DNA of 64,000 bases from Vibrio brasiliensis LMG 20546 (GCF_000189255.1 NZ_AEVS01000028.1:19390-83389); one strand, 5' to 3'. Counted from the first letter of the stretch, positions 37,821 to 48,244 are shown. The notes: a model not told the origin generated them from the letters alone. Numbers and translations are program-made.

Positions 37821-37859
37821 AAAAAAATGAGGGAGGATTTTCGCACAATCCTCCCTCAT
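37821..37859 (-). terminator. Strong terminator of the AI-2E-type permease gene
   Basis: A perfect 13-bp stem, ATGAGGGAGGATT against AATCCTCCCTCAT, with a seven-base loop, is followed on the minus strand by seven T residues. It ends 15 bp before the rsmC ATG, so the rsmC promoter must overlap or read through it. Confidence 0.93.
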
Positions 37860-37885
37860 CTTGAAGTAATAAACTGTTTTGCGGG

Positions 37886-38983
37886 TTAACTACGATCTTG
37901 TTGATCTAAGAAGCCCTGGAACTCTTCTTCATAGATATTGAACAACACCATAGTAACGGCAAAGATGATCGGACCGTAGATAAGGCCAATTAAGCCAAAT
38001 AAGTGTAGACCACCCAGCAGCGAGAAGAAGATCATCAAGGTGTTCATTCCAGCACTACCTTGCATCAGGAACGGACGCAGTAAGTTATCAATTGAACCTA
38101 CAACAGCGACGCTCCAGACCGTCAGGAAGATAGCCCAGGTCGTATCACCTGTCAGGAACAAGTAGATAGCCGCTGGTATCCAGATTAATGCGGTTCCAAC
38201 GACAGGAATAAAGGATGCAAAACCCATCATGGTTCCCCAGAAAAGTCCCGGGAAGCCTGCCAGCCACATACCGATACCGCCAGCAAAACCTTGAGCAATA
38301 GCAGTCAGGAATGAACCCATCACTGCCGATTTCGCTACCTGTTCAACTTCATCAAGCAGTTTGTCTTCCTGACTACGGGATAGCGGAAGGATATGACGTA
38401 TTGCACTAATAATTTTGTCGTGATCACGAAGCAGGAAGAACAACACGAACAACATCAGGAAGAAGTCCATCAGGAAGTTGGTTGCGTCACCCAAGATCTT
38501 GGCACTGATGCCAACCAGATTACTACCAAAGCTTGTGGCAAACTGAGCAACCTTCTGTGCGATCTCTTGTGGTTCTATAGTGTCAAAAGGTAAGTAAGTA
38601 TTTACTAGTGATAAGCTCTTCACAACCCAAGGGTGTTCAAAAATGGTCTGGATACCACCGTGTGTGACCCATTGGTAGACATTTTGTGAGAATGCAGAAC
38701 CTTGTTGCACGATGGCAGCAAAGACAAACAGCAAAGGGAAAACAATGATAAATGTCAGCACAATACATGAGAGCAGTGACACCGTATTTTTGTGTTTTGG
38801 CAGTTTTCGTTCAATCCACTCGTGAATAGGGAACATCAACAGTGAGATGATAAAGGCCATCACGATCGAATTGATGTAAGGCTCTACCAGTAAGAAGCAG
38901 GCGAACGCTGCAGCCAATAGGGCGATAACAAGTACCCAGTGGCTGGAGGTTATTTTAATTTTATCTGACACAATCTTGTCCAA
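37886..38983 (-). CDS. AI-2E family transporter (PerM-type permease)
   Basis: A 365-aa polytopic inner-membrane protein of the AI-2E/PerM/YhhT family (DUF20). Hydrophobic segments are near 15-55, 65-90, 165-195, 215-255, 270-300 and 305-350. The family motif [15 protein letters not shown] near the C-terminus is clear, as is the central [21 protein letters not shown]. Members export autoinducer-2, Na+ or other small solutes; the substrate here is unknown. It is monocistronic, with a strong terminator. The ATG at 38983 starts [16 protein letters not shown]. Confidence 0.9.
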   Translation of the reverse strand: MDKIVSDKIKITSSHWVLVIALLAAAFACFLLVEPYINSIVMAFIISLLMFPIHEWIERKLPKHKNTVSLLSCIVLTFIIVFPLLFVFAAIVQQGSAFSQNVYQWVTHGGIQTIFEHPWVVKSLSLVNTYLPFDTIEPQEIAQKVAQFATSFGSNLVGISAKILGDATNFLMDFFLMLFVLFFLLRDHDKIISAIRHILPLSRSQEDKLLDEVEQVAKSAVMGSFLTAIAQGFAGGIGMWLAGFPGLFWGTMMGFASFIPVVGTALIWIPAAIYLFLTGDTTWAIFLTVWSVAVVGSIDNLLRPFLMQGSAGMNTLMIFFSLLGGLHLFGLIGLIYGPIIFAVTMVLFNIYEEEFQGFLDQQDRS

Positions 38984-39068
38984 TTGTTTGACGATGTATC
39001 AGTATAATGGCTTTAAAACAGGCAGTTATCAATCGAGAATCAGATAAGTATCAGAGGTGAGTCAAAAC

Positions 39069-39188
39069 ATGGGATGCTGTGATAATGACAAAGGTTGTAA
39101 GTCGGCGGCAAAAAGTAAACCGTCGATACCTTGGTTTGCTTTATTAATGGCAGGGCTAGCGATACTAGTGCTGTACTACTGGCAATAA
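39069..39188 (+). CDS. 39-residue Cys-rich single-pass membrane peptide
   Basis: An unrecognised small gene. ATG at 39069 follows GAGGTGA with an eight-base gap, a good ribosome site. The 39-residue product has an N-terminal cysteine cluster MGCCDNDKGC, a basic stretch KSAAKSK, and one membrane span from about residue 21 (PWFALLMAGLAILVLYYW). A positive-inside orientation would place the cysteines in the cytoplasm. A TATAAT box lies at 39003-39008, without a clear -35. A bidirectional terminator follows the stop. No function is assigned; the cysteines could bind a metal. Its own promoter, ribosome site and terminator argue that it is real. Confidence 0.7.
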   Translation: MGCCDNDKGCKSAAKSKPSIPWFALLMAGLAILVLYYWQ

Positions 39189-39219
39189 AAAAGGCTGCGT
39201 AATGCAGTCCTTTTTTATT
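39184..39219. terminator. Bidirectional terminator between the small peptide gene and hemL
   Basis: CTGC and GCAG pair, flanked by AAAAAAGG on the left and CCTTTTTT on the right, giving a stem extended by A-T pairs with T-runs on both strands. It serves the plus-strand peptide gene and hemL on the minus strand. Confidence 0.85.
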
Positions 39220-39230
39220 AGTAACTTAAA

Positions 39231-40523
39231 TTAAGCTTCGTTTGCGATGATAGCAAAACAGCGGTCTGCTGCTTCTAATGTCGCTTCGATCTCTTTGCTG
39301 CCGTGAGCCAGAGAAGTAAAGCTTGCTTCAAACGCTGATGGAGCAAGGTAAACACCGTGCTCTAGCATTAGGTGGAAGAAGCGCTTAAAGCGTTCGATGT
39401 CACACTTAGTCACGTCTTCGTAGCTTGTGATGCTCTCTTGGTCAGTAAAGAAGAAACCGAACATACCACCTACCTGATTTACCACTAGTGGAATGCCGTG
39501 GTTACCAGCAAGCTCTTTGAAGCCGTCTGCTAGCTGCTTAGTTTTAGATGCCAGACGCTTTTCGTTGCCTTCTTCTTTCAGAAGATTCAGACATGCGAAG
39601 CCTGCCGCCATCGCCACTGGGTTACCAGAAAGGGTACCAGCTTGGTAAACAGGACCGGTTGGAGCGATGTGCTGCATTACTTCTTTACGGCCGCCAAATG
39701 CGCCAACTGGCATGCCGCCACCGATCACTTTACCCAGAGTAGTCAGGTCTGGCTTGATGTTGTAGTAACCTTGTGCGCCGCCCAGAGCCACGCGGAAACC
39801 AGTCATTACTTCATCAAAAATAAGTAGTGCGCCTTCTTCATCACAGATTTGGCGCAGGCCTTCGTGGAAGCCTTCTACCGGTGGAATACAGTTCATGTTG
39901 CCTGCAACAGGTTCAACGATAATACACGCGATTTCACCTTTGTTAGCCGCAAACAATTCACGAACAGAGTCTAAATCGTTGAAGGTTGCAGTTAGTGTGT
40001 GCTTAGCAAAGTCTGCTGGAACACCCGGAGAACTTGGCTGACCAAGAGTCAACGCGCCTGAACCCGCTTTAACTAGCAAGCTGTCTGCGTGGCCATGGTA
40101 ACAACCTTCGAACTTCATGATCTTATCGCGACCTGTGTAACCACGTGCCAGACGAATCGCACTCATGGTCGCTTCTGTACCAGAGCTCACCATACGAATC
40201 TGTTCCATTGATGGGACGAGTTCAGACACGAGTTCTGCCATCGCGATTTCCATCTCAGTTGGAGCGCCAAAGCTTAGACCGCGTTGTGCTGCATCAATCA
40301 CTGCTTCGCGGATTACTGCGTGGTTGTGCCCAAGAATCATTGGCCCCCAAGAACCTACATAATCAATGTACGCTTTGCCGTCAGCATCAAAAATCAGCGG
40401 GCCATCTGCTCGCTCAACGAAAATCGGTGCGCCACCAACGCCGTTGAATGCACGTACAGGAGAGTTAACGCCGCCAGGAATAGTCTGTTGCGCTTTCTCG
40501 AATAGATCTGCGGATTTGGTCAT
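39231..40523 (-). CDS. hemL: Glutamate-1-semialdehyde 2,1-aminomutase
   Basis: A PLP enzyme of 430 aa converting glutamate-1-semialdehyde to 5-aminolevulinate, the first committed haem precursor in the C5 pathway. The PLP lysine is K265 in [30 protein letters not shown] is the substrate loop. The start is ATG at 40523 ([18 protein letters not shown]), with GAGG upstream. The frame runs 14 codons further to 40565, but that extension has no family similarity. It is divergent from erpA by 253 bp, as in V. cholerae. Confidence 0.96.
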   Translation of the reverse strand: MTKSADLFEKAQQTIPGGVNSPVRAFNGVGGAPIFVERADGPLIFDADGKAYIDYVGSWGPMILGHNHAVIREAVIDAAQRGLSFGAPTEMEIAMAELVSELVPSMEQIRMVSSGTEATMSAIRLARGYTGRDKIMKFEGCYHGHADSLLVKAGSGALTLGQPSSPGVPADFAKHTLTATFNDLDSVRELFAANKGEIACIIVEPVAGNMNCIPPVEGFHEGLRQICDEEGALLIFDEVMTGFRVALGGAQGYYNIKPDLTTLGKVIGGGMPVGAFGGRKEVMQHIAPTGPVYQAGTLSGNPVAMAAGFACLNLLKEEGNEKRLASKTKQLADGFKELAGNHGIPLVVNQVGGMFGFFFTDQESITSYEDVTKCDIERFKRFFHLMLEHGVYLAPSAFEASFTSLAHGSKEIEATLEAADRCFAIIANEA

Positions 40524-40674
40524 GGGGTATCCTCTTTTGATTGCTCGGACCAATTTGGCTGGCATTGTACCTGTCGATTCCCATTCAATAAAACGCTTTG
40601 CAGCACATTCTGAGTACTTTCACGGCAAATAAAGCAGAATTAGGACAAAAAATCGCTTCAAAAGTGGTGAATAC

Positions 40675-40703
40675 TTGAACGCTTCACTCAGGTATTAGAT
40701 AAT
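40675..40703 (+). promoter_or_regulatory. Sigma-70 promoter of erpA
   Basis: TTGAAC and GATAAT are separated by 17 bp, close to the -35/-10 consensus with ideal spacing. Transcription would start near 40710, about 67 bp before the erpA GTG. No IscR site could be identified with confidence. Confidence 0.6.
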
Positions 40704-40776
40704 CACCGCTAATATTAAAAGATGAAGTGCCAGATGGTCATGCCAATCTGGACACAGACGACTGAGAGAGATCATC

Positions 40777-41118
40777 GTGAGCGAAGTAAATATCCCACTA
40801 ACATTTTCAGATGCAGCGGCTCAGCGAGTAGGTGCATTGATTGCAGAAGAAGAGAATCCGAACCTGAAACTGCGAGTTTACATTACTGGCGGTGGCTGTA
40901 GCGGTTTTCAGTATGGTTTTACCTTTGATGAGAACGTTAACGAAGGGGATACAACCATTGTAAACAGTGGTGTGACTCTAGTTGTAGACCCAATGAGCCT
41001 GCAGTATTTGGTTGGTGGTCAGGTTGACTACACTGAAGGGCTAGAAGGTTCTCGTTTCTTCGTTAATAACCCTAATGCAACGACAACATGTGGTTGTGGC
41101 GCATCATTTAGCGTTTAA
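40777..41118 (+). CDS. erpA: Iron-sulfur insertion protein ErpA
   Basis: A 113-aa A-type Fe-S carrier that delivers clusters to isoprenoid enzymes and others. The three conserved cysteines are C41 (GGGCSGFQY) and C105/C107 ([11 protein letters not shown]). The start is GTG at 40777 and the length matches ErpA. GAGAGAG precedes it. It stands alone with a credible promoter. ErpA is chosen over IscA and SufA because no isc or suf genes are near and hemL is next door, as in other vibrios. Confidence 0.95.
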   Translation: MSEVNIPLTFSDAAAQRVGALIAEEENPNLKLRVYITGGGCSGFQYGFTFDENVNEGDTTIVNSGVTLVVDPMSLQYLVGGQVDYTEGLEGSRFFVNNPNATTTCGCGASFSV

Positions 41119-41370
41119 TTCATTCTGTTTAGGCTGCAGGTCCTCTGTAGCCTATTCTTTCTCCTCTGCCTGCTTTCCTTTACTCATCTATCCAGAAACT
41201 GAGATCTAAGATAAATAGTAATTAATGCTATTTTATTTTTGCTTGGTTAATTTATATCCTAATTGATACATTCGTAGCAGGGTTCTGCGAATCGCTATAT
41301 CGACAACTTACAGCTTTATGTTGCTGTATTTACTTGTTTTGGACGTGATATAGAAATAATAAGGATAGTT

Positions 41371-42453
41371 ATGGCTAGTTTTTCTCCGCTGCGTTTTCTC
41401 GCGGTTAGACCTTATCTGGTATCACTAATATTAGTGCTGCTCCTTTCTCTATGGCTTGGAATAGGGATGCTTAACGCTCAAGATTCCACTCCCCACAACG
41501 ATACTGAAGAGATTCCATTAGCCAAAGTGCAGTTCACCTCCTTTGTCGCTGAAGCAACTCATAAAACCATTGAGCTCTATGGTCGTACGGCACCAAATAA
41601 GCAAGCGAAGCTTGGAGCTGAAATTGCAGGAAAAATCACTCAGCTTAAAGTCACCAAAGGGGACAGCGTCCAACAAGGACAAGAGATCGCTCTTATTGAT
41701 AAAGGTGACTTAGACATTCAGCTTCAGCGTGCGCAGGCATTACTTAAGGTTAAAGAGAAAGAGTTCAAAGCGGCGCAATCTCTCAAAAGCAAAGGCCTGC
41801 AAGGTGAAGTGGCATTCAGCACAGCACAGGCTGGTTTAGTTGAAGCTAAAGCTATGGTAAGTAATGCCAGAATTGCTTTGCGTAATACTTCTGTCAAAGC
41901 CCCGTTTACTGGCATCGTTGATCATTTATTTATTGAAAAAGGCGACTTTGTCGGTGTCGGCGATCCTGTCGCCACCTTGCTTGATTTAAGCCAGATTGTT
42001 ATTGAAGCGGACGTCAGTGAGCGACATATTCAAGCGCTACAACTTAACCAAGAGGCGAGTATTCGCTTTATTAATGGTAGTGAGGCGGTTGGTAAAGTTC
42101 GATACATCTCGCGAGTTTCGTCACCCGCGACCAATACCTTTCCTATTGAGATTGAACTCGCAAATCCGGGGCAGAAAATTCCGGCAGGTGTGAGTGCTGA
42201 AGTCGGTTTGAATCTGCAGGATCAGCTAGCGGTAAAGATTACTCCTGCAATGTTGGCATTGGATGAGGCAGGTAACTTAGGGGTAAAAACTTTAGTGGCT
42301 AAGCATGTAAAGTTTGTTCCGATTCAACTGGTTAAAGCAGAGCAAGACGGTGTGTGGCTGACGGGATTAGGTGAGCAAGTTGACATCATCACGACAGGGC
42401 AGGGTTTCGTGCGCGACGGTGATGCGGTTATCGCGACCGAGCAAAGTAGATAG
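41371..42453 (+). CDS. vexE: RND efflux periplasmic adaptor VexE
   Basis: A 360-aa membrane fusion protein. An N-terminal membrane anchor covers about 13-36 and is followed by a lipoyl-type barrel (GAEIAGKITQLKVTKGDSV). An alpha-hairpin runs about 120-180, the second lipoyl half contains VKAPFTGIVDHLF, and a beta-barrel follows. It bridges the inner-membrane pump VexF and an outer-membrane TolC-type channel encoded elsewhere. The name follows V. cholerae VexE at the equivalent place between erpA and shyC; it is not the only possible assignment. The pump gene starts 11 bp downstream. ATG at 41371 with AAGGA upstream. Confidence 0.85.
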   Translation: MASFSPLRFLAVRPYLVSLILVLLLSLWLGIGMLNAQDSTPHNDTEEIPLAKVQFTSFVAEATHKTIELYGRTAPNKQAKLGAEIAGKITQLKVTKGDSVQQGQEIALIDKGDLDIQLQRAQALLKVKEKEFKAAQSLKSKGLQGEVAFSTAQAGLVEAKAMVSNARIALRNTSVKAPFTGIVDHLFIEKGDFVGVGDPVATLLDLSQIVIEADVSERHIQALQLNQEASIRFINGSEAVGKVRYISRVSSPATNTFPIEIELANPGQKIPAGVSAEVGLNLQDQLAVKITPAMLALDEAGNLGVKTLVAKHVKFVPIQLVKAEQDGVWLTGLGEQVDIITTGQGFVRDGDAVIATEQSR

Positions 42454-42464
42454 GAGCCCGCACT

Positions 42465-45400
42465 ATGTTTGCATTGATTGATGCGGCACTGTCTCGCACA
42501 AGAACCATGATGGTACTTTTGGTGTTCATTCTTCTCGCTGGAGCGGGGACTTATGTCACCATCCCGAAAGAGTCGAGCCCGGATATTACCATTCCGATTA
42601 TCTACGTTTCGGTTGGTCACCAGGGGATTTCGCCTTCAGATGCCGAGCGATTGCTAGTTCGACCTATCGAACAAGAGCTGAGAGCAATTGAAGGTGTTAA
42701 AGAGATGACTTCGACAGCGTCTGAAGGCCATGCTTCAGTGATGCTCGAGTTCAGCGTCGGTGTTGACCTTAATAAGGCGATGGCGGATGTTCGTGAAGCC
42801 GTCGACTTAGCTAAACCTAAATTGCCGAGTGACAGTGACGAACCGACGGTTAACGAAGTCACCTTAGCTTCAGAAGAGCCTGCACTTTCAATTGTACTTT
42901 ACGGCACGGTGCCTGAACGCACCATTGTTCAGGTCGCACGCCAGTTAAGAGATAAGCTGGAAAGCTATCGTCAGATCCTTGAAGTCGATATTGCCGGTGA
43001 TCGAGAAGACATCGTAGAGATCATCGTCGATCCACTGTTGATGGAAAGCTATGGTCTCGATCAGGGTGACATTTACAACCTGATTGCACTCAACAACCGA
43101 GTGGTAGCGGCCGGTTTTGTTGATACTGGCTATGGTCGCTTTTCGGTAAAAGTCCCGTCAGTATTTGACTCACTAAAAGATGTGTTAGAACTACCTGTCA
43201 AAGTCGAGGGTAAGCAAGTTATTACCTTTGGTGATGTGGCAACGGTAAGACGAGCATTTCGCGACCCGGAGAGCTATGCCCGTTTGGATGGCAAATCCGC
43301 AGTCGTACTGGATGCCAAGAAACGTGCTGGAGAAAATATTATTGAGACAGTCGCGTTAATCAAGGCGGTATTGGAACAAGCGCAGCAGCGTCCAGACTGG
43401 CCGAATAACCTGATGGTCAAATATACTTGGGATCAGTCGAAAGACGTTAAGATGATGCTGAGTGATCTGCAGAACAATATCTTATCTGCCATCATTTTGG
43501 TGGTGATTGTGATTATCGCGATTCTTGGCGTACGCACTGCGCTGCTGGTGGGTATATCGATTCCGGGCTCTTTCCTGACCGGTTTATTAGTCCTGTCAGT
43601 ATTTGGACTCACCATCAATATCGTGGTGCTGTTCTCGCTAATTATGGCGGTCGGTATGCTGGTGGACGGAGCCATTGTTGTCACTGAGTTTGCTGACCGA
43701 AGGATGCAGGAAGGGACTCCGAGGCGAGAAGCGTATCGGGATGCCGCTAAACGCATGGCGTGGCCAATCACGGCTTCGACGGCCACGACATTAGCAGCGT
43801 TCGCGCCGCTATTATTCTGGCCTGACGTCACTGGCGAATTTATGAAGTACCTGCCTTTGACTCTGATCGCTACGTTAAGTGCCTCTCTGGCAATGGCGCT
43901 GTTACTGGTTCCTGTGCTGGGTAGTCTTATTGGTCGACCACAGCATGTGACTAAAGCGCAGCGAGAAAAAATGGTTGCTCTGCATGATGGTGATTTCTCT
44001 AAGGCGACAGGCATTACTAAACTCTATTTCCATACCTTGGATATTGCGTTAAAGCATCCGCTAAAAATCCTTTTCAGTGCGATTCTACTCGCGATAGGTG
44101 TGGGCTTTACCTATGCCAAAGCCGGACTGGGTGCAGAGTTTTTCCCCGAAGTCGATCCCCCTTTCTTCACCGTAAAAGTGCGCTCTTATGGTGACCTGTC
44201 ATTAGACGAAAAAGATGTCATTATGCGTGATATCGAATCTGTCATGCTGGGCCACGATGAGTTTGAAAGTGTCTACACTCGCACTGGTGGTGATGACGAG
44301 ATTGGACAGATCCAGATTACACCCGTTGATTGGCAGTATCGTCGTAAGGTCAAAGAGATCATCGAAGAGCTCAAGCAACAAACGGATAATTACGCAGGAG
44401 TGGAAATTGAGTATAAGTTCCCTGATGCGGGTCCTCCGGTCGAGCATGATTTAGTTATTGAGATGTCCGCGCGTATACCGAGCCAGTTAGATGCAGCTGC
44501 CAAACAGGTCAGACACTGGGCAGACAACTACCCGGCATTCACCAACTTAAGCGACACCTCAAGTAAAGAGGGGATTGACTGGCAGATTGATATTCGTCGT
44601 GACGATGCATCCCGCTTTGCTGCCGATGCAACTCTGGTCGGTAACACGGTTCAGTTTGTCACTAATGGCCTGAAAATTGGTGACTATCTCCCGGATGATG
44701 CCACCGAAGAGGTCGACATCTTAGTACGCTATCCGCAAGAGAAGCGCGATATTGGACGCTTTGATCAACTGCGTGTGAAAACCCCGGCTGGTTTAGTACC
44801 GATTACTAACTTCGCAACGATTGTTCCAGAACATAAGCAGGACACTATCCGCCGTATTGATGGCCATCGGGTGATCAATATTATGGCGGATATGAAAGAG
44901 GGCTATAATCTGGCGCTCGAATTGCCAAAGATTGAACAGGCGGTGGCAGAGTTAGGCTTACCAAATGGGGTCGAGTTCAAAATCCGCGGTCAGAATGAAG
45001 AGCAGGAAAACTCCTCTGCCTTCTTGCAGAACGCTTTCTTAGTGGCTTTGGTGGTTATGGCACTGATTCTGATCACGCAGTTTAACAGCTTCTATCAAGC
45101 CTTCTTGATCCTTAGTGCGGTGCTGTTTTCTACCGTAGGGGTATTTGTTGGCCTTCTGATTTTCCAGAAACCGTTCGGCATTATTATGTCGGGGATTGGG
45201 GTAATCGCTCTGGCTGGGATCGTGGTTAACAACAATATTGTCTTGATCGATACCTACAATCAGTTACTTAAACGCGGTTTAGATAAACGCGAAGCGATTC
45301 TGCGTACCGGTGTACAACGTCTTCGTCCGGTAATGCTGACAACCGTCACGACGATATTAGGTCTGTTACCTATGGTATTGGAGATGAACATTGACCTGAT

Positions 45401-45581
45401 TAACCAGAAGATCGAGTTTGGTGCGCCAAGTACTCAGTGGTGGTCGCAACTGGCGACGGCGGTAGCGGGAGGATTGGCATTCGCAACCGTATTAACTCTG
45501 GTACTCACTCCCTGCTTGCTGATGTTGGGCAGGGTGCACAAGGTCGAAGAGCAAGCTAATACGATTATTGAAGCTGAATAA
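42465..45581 (+). CDS. vexF: RND efflux pump inner-membrane transporter VexF
   Basis: A 1038-aa RND transporter with the standard twelve membrane segments and two large periplasmic loops. It starts MFALIDAALSRTRTMMVLLV. The membrane helix 4 motif is VGMLVDGAIVVTEF: there is one aspartate (D401) followed by Gly, whereas the AcrB-type has two. The helix 10 region GIVVNNNIVLID lacks the AcrB lysine. These changes suggest different ion coupling, and V. cholerae VexEF is, from memory, Na+-stimulated. Substrates cannot be read from sequence. It follows vexE by 11 bp and ends at a bidirectional terminator shared with shyC. Confidence 0.87.
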   Translation: MFALIDAALSRTRTMMVLLVFILLAGAGTYVTIPKESSPDITIPIIYVSVGHQGISPSDAERLLVRPIEQELRAIEGVKEMTSTASEGHASVMLEFSVGVDLNKAMADVREAVDLAKPKLPSDSDEPTVNEVTLASEEPALSIVLYGTVPERTIVQVARQLRDKLESYRQILEVDIAGDREDIVEIIVDPLLMESYGLDQGDIYNLIALNNRVVAAGFVDTGYGRFSVKVPSVFDSLKDVLELPVKVEGKQVITFGDVATVRRAFRDPESYARLDGKSAVVLDAKKRAGENIIETVALIKAVLEQAQQRPDWPNNLMVKYTWDQSKDVKMMLSDLQNNILSAIILVVIVIIAILGVRTALLVGISIPGSFLTGLLVLSVFGLTINIVVLFSLIMAVGMLVDGAIVVTEFADRRMQEGTPRREAYRDAAKRMAWPITASTATTLAAFAPLLFWPDVTGEFMKYLPLTLIATLSASLAMALLLVPVLGSLIGRPQHVTKAQREKMVALHDGDFSKATGITKLYFHTLDIALKHPLKILFSAILLAIGVGFTYAKAGLGAEFFPEVDPPFFTVKVRSYGDLSLDEKDVIMRDIESVMLGHDEFESVYTRTGGDDEIGQIQITPVDWQYRRKVKEIIEELKQQTDNYAGVEIEYKFPDAGPPVEHDLVIEMSARIPSQLDAAAKQVRHWADNYPAFTNLSDTSSKEGIDWQIDIRRDDASRFAADATLVGNTVQFVTNGLKIGDYLPDDATEEVDILVRYPQEKRDIGRFDQLRVKTPAGLVPITNFATIVPEHKQDTIRRIDGHRVINIMADMKEGYNLALELPKIEQAVAELGLPNGVEFKIRGQNEEQENSSAFLQNAFLVALVVMALILITQFNSFYQAFLILSAVLFSTVGVFVGLLIFQKPFGIIMSGIGVIALAGIVVNNNIVLIDTYNQLLKRGLDKREAILRTGVQRLRPVMLTTVTTILGLLPMVLEMNIDLINQKIEFGAPSTQWWSQLATAVAGGLAFATVLTLVLTPCLLMLGRVHKVEEQANTIIEAE

Positions 45582-45617
45582 ACAACAAAGGCCCGTATGA
45601 TACGGGCCTTTGTTTTT
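45581..45617. terminator. Bidirectional terminator between vexF and shyC
   Basis: A 13-bp perfect stem, ACAAAGGCCCGTA against TACGGGCCTTTGT, has a three-base loop and a T-run on the plus strand. It overlaps the end of both genes, so each stop codon is immediately followed by it. Confidence 0.93.
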
Positions 45618-46902
45618 ATGGTGTTGCGAGTAACTCACCGTAGCGATCTAATTTGTCGAGGCGAATCTTGGCATTGGCAATAAAGGTTGTTTTGGCTTTG
45701 CCAGTCAGAGACTTAGATTGTGGCAGTTTGACCGTTCTGGCGTTTTTGTGCACGCCGTTAACCAGGAATTCATAGTGTAGGTGAGGTCCCGTCACACGTC
45801 CTGTACCACCCAGAGTACCAATGGTCTGGCCCTGTTTAACGCGCTGGCCTGTTTTCACGGTACGCTTGGTTAAGTGAAGGTACTTGGTAATGTAGGTATT
45901 ACTGTGTTTGATAAACACATAGTTACCGTTGAACTGGTTGTAACTCGACTTCTGAACAATACCGTCACCCGCAGCCCAAATCGGTGTACCGACTGGCGCC
46001 GCGTAGTCTGTACCGCGGTGCGCACGCACTTTACCTGTAACTGGGTGGCGGCGAGTAGGGTTGAAGTTAGACGTCACGCGGCGGAAATCGAGCGGAGAAC
46101 GTAGGAAGGCTTTCTTCATAGCACGTCCATTCTCATCATAATAGTTGCCTGTCTTATCATCTAAGATGGCTTTAAAGGTATCACCCTGGTTGGTGAAAAT
46201 CGCAGCGATGATTCTTCCCCGGCCTACGACTTCACCTTCAACGACTTTTTCCTGATAGAGAATTCTGAAGTTATCACCACTACGAATATCGAGAGCGAAG
46301 TCGATATCCCAACCGAAAATACCAGCCAGCTCCATAATCTGGTTTGCGGTCAATCCTGCATTCATACCAGCGTTCCAGAAGTTAGAGGTAATATCCGCTT
46401 CTGCATAGTTGTACTGGTAATGGACTTCTTTTTTATCGATTGAAGAGCTGTAGCCTTTGTCGGACTTAGTGACAAGGAAGGTCTCGTAGGCGTTGATTTT
46501 GCGTTTAATCTGAATCAGTTGATTATCAGCATCAAAGCCCAGTTCGAATGCATCACCGGGTTTAACTCGGGTGAGCTGGCGTTCGATATCTTTATTGGTT
46601 GAAGTGAGCTGATAGAGCAAACGAGAAGAGAGGCCGGCACGTTGGAATAGCAGGGCCATACTGTCACCAGAACCAATAGTGTGTTTCTCCCAGCGTAAAA
46701 CCGCCATTGGGGGCACAGATTCTTGTAGCGCAAGTTGTTTAGCATCAATCGATAACGGGTAGGCCTTGCCTACTTGATAGTTGCTCTCTTCCTGACGGAG
46801 ATCTTTAGGAGCAGGTAAGAATAGCGCGATAACAATAAATGCACTGAAAAAGGCGATAAGGGCTCGATGAATCCAAGGTAGTCGAGCGAAAAGAGACAAC
46901 AT
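45616..46902 (-). CDS. shyC: LytM/M23 peptidoglycan endopeptidase ShyC
   Basis: A 428-aa membrane-anchored cell-wall hydrolase. An N-terminal transmembrane segment (about 12-32) precedes the LysM-like/OapA-like N-terminal domain. The C-terminal M23 domain has H295 and D299 in AHRGTDYAAP and H374-x-H376 in TGPHLHYEF, all zinc ligands. It cleaves D-Ala-mDAP cross-links to let the sacculus grow. In V. cholerae the Shy proteins A, B and C share this layout, and the gene next to tyrS there, from memory VC0630, is shyC. No transcription partner is adjacent on the same strand. It ends at the vexF terminator. Confidence 0.87.
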   Translation of the reverse strand: MLSLFARLPWIHRALIAFFSAFIVIALFLPAPKDLRQEESNYQVGKAYPLSIDAKQLALQESVPPMAVLRWEKHTIGSGDSMALLFQRAGLSSRLLYQLTSTNKDIERQLTRVKPGDAFELGFDADNQLIQIKRKINAYETFLVTKSDKGYSSSIDKKEVHYQYNYAEADITSNFWNAGMNAGLTANQIMELAGIFGWDIDFALDIRSGDNFRILYQEKVVEGEVVGRGRIIAAIFTNQGDTFKAILDDKTGNYYDENGRAMKKAFLRSPLDFRRVTSNFNPTRRHPVTGKVRAHRGTDYAAPVGTPIWAAGDGIVQKSSYNQFNGNYVFIKHSNTYITKYLHLTKRTVKTGQRVKQGQTIGTLGGTGRVTGPHLHYEFLVNGVHKNARTVKLPQSKSLTGKAKTTFIANAKIRLDKLDRYGELLATP

Positions 46903-47031
46903 CTTATGTCCGTTCTAAAAAATTCAGTAAAAAAGCTTAGCTGTTTAGTCTAACTGGTTTCAAAAAGCATCGCTATTCAAGTAAGATGGCAAACTAACAA
47001 ATTTTTGCCAAATCTGTGGGAGTGAACAAGA

Positions 47032-48219
47032 ATGGCGAGCATTGAAGCTGCACTAGCCGAGATTAAGCGCGGTGTTGATGAACTGATTCCAGAAGAAGAA
47101 CTGATTGCTAAGCTGAAAGAGGGTCGTCCTCTTCGCATTAAATTAGGTGCCGATCCAACGGCTCCTGATATCCACTTGGGCCATACTGTTATTTTTAACA
47201 AGTTGCGTGCATTTCAGGAACTAGGTCACGACGTTACCTTCCTGATCGGCGACTTTACCGCAATGGTTGGTGACCCAACAGGTAAAAACAGCACTCGTCC
47301 TCCTTTAAGCCGTGAAGATGTGCTGCGCAATGCGGAAACGTATAAAGAGCAAGTATTCAAGATCTTAGATCCAGCTAAGACCAAAATTCAGTTTAACTCT
47401 GAGTGGTTATCTGAGCTGGGTGCTGAAGGTATGATTCGTCTGGCGGCGAACCAGACAGTTGCGCGTATGCTAGAACGTGATGACTTTAAGAAGCGCTATG
47501 CAGGCGGTCAGCCAATTGCTATCCATGAGTTTATGTATCCACTCCTACAAGGTTATGACTCAGTAGCAATGGAAACTGACGTTGAGCTAGGCGGTACTGA
47601 CCAGAAGTTCAATCTGCTAATGGGTCGTGAGCTGCAAAAAGCCAACGGTCAAAAGCCACAGGTTGTACTAATGATGCCACTTCTCGTTGGTCTGGACGGC
47701 GAGAAGAAGATGTCTAAGTCGGCGAATAACTACATTGGTATCAGCGAAGCGCCAAGTGAGATGTTCGGTAAGATCATGTCTATCTCAGATGACCTGATGT
47801 GGAACTACTATGACCTGCTGTCATTCCGTCCACTAGACGAAGTTGCTCAACTGAAAGCAGACGTTGCTGCGGGTCAGAACCCACGTGACGTTAAAGTGGC
47901 ACTAGCGAAAGAGATCATCGCTCGTTTCCATAGCCAGGCTGACGCAGATGCTGCAGAGCAAGAGTTCGTAAACCGTTTTGCCAAGAACCAAATCCCTGAC
48001 GAGATGCCAGAGTTTGAGTTCGAAGCGGGTCTACCAGTGAGTAACCTTCTTAAAGAAGCTGCACTATGTGCATCTACGTCAGAAGCGATGCGTATGGTTA
48101 AGCAGGGCGCAGCTAAGATTGACGGCGAGAAAGTGGCTGACTCTAAGTTTGCGCCACAAGCAGGTACCTACGTATTCCAGGTTGGTAAGCGTAAGTTTGC
48201 TCGTATTACGATCAAATAG
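47032..48219 (+). CDS. tyrS: Tyrosyl-tRNA synthetase
   Basis: A 395-aa class I synthetase charging tRNA-Tyr. The HIGH motif reads HLGH (48-51), KMSKS is at 226-230, and the S4 RNA-binding domain spans about 330-393. The sequence is the TyrZ-like type common in Vibrio and Bacillus rather than the E. coli TyrS type, as seen in [18 protein letters not shown] at the start. GGGAGTG precedes the ATG. It ends at a strong terminator. I recall V. cholerae has two tyrS genes, and only this one is in the window. Confidence 0.95.
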   Translation: MASIEAALAEIKRGVDELIPEEELIAKLKEGRPLRIKLGADPTAPDIHLGHTVIFNKLRAFQELGHDVTFLIGDFTAMVGDPTGKNSTRPPLSREDVLRNAETYKEQVFKILDPAKTKIQFNSEWLSELGAEGMIRLAANQTVARMLERDDFKKRYAGGQPIAIHEFMYPLLQGYDSVAMETDVELGGTDQKFNLLMGRELQKANGQKPQVVLMMPLLVGLDGEKKMSKSANNYIGISEAPSEMFGKIMSISDDLMWNYYDLLSFRPLDEVAQLKADVAAGQNPRDVKVALAKEIIARFHSQADADAAEQEFVNRFAKNQIPDEMPEFEFEAGLPVSNLLKEAALCASTSEAMRMVKQGAAKIDGEKVADSKFAPQAGTYVFQVGKRKFARITIK

Positions 48220-48244
48220 TAATTAATTGAAATTACTGTGAATT

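Noticed and set aside
37807-37848. Longer N-terminus of rsmC from TTG 37848
   Set aside because: The codon lies in the stem-loop terminator of the upstream gene; the family start MSAYIAPSQ is at 37806.
40524-40565. Longer hemL from 40565
   Set aside because: No family similarity; a good ribosome site precedes ATG 40523.
43433-44014. 193-codon frame opposite vexF
   Set aside because: It is a shadow of the vexF membrane helix region on the other strand.
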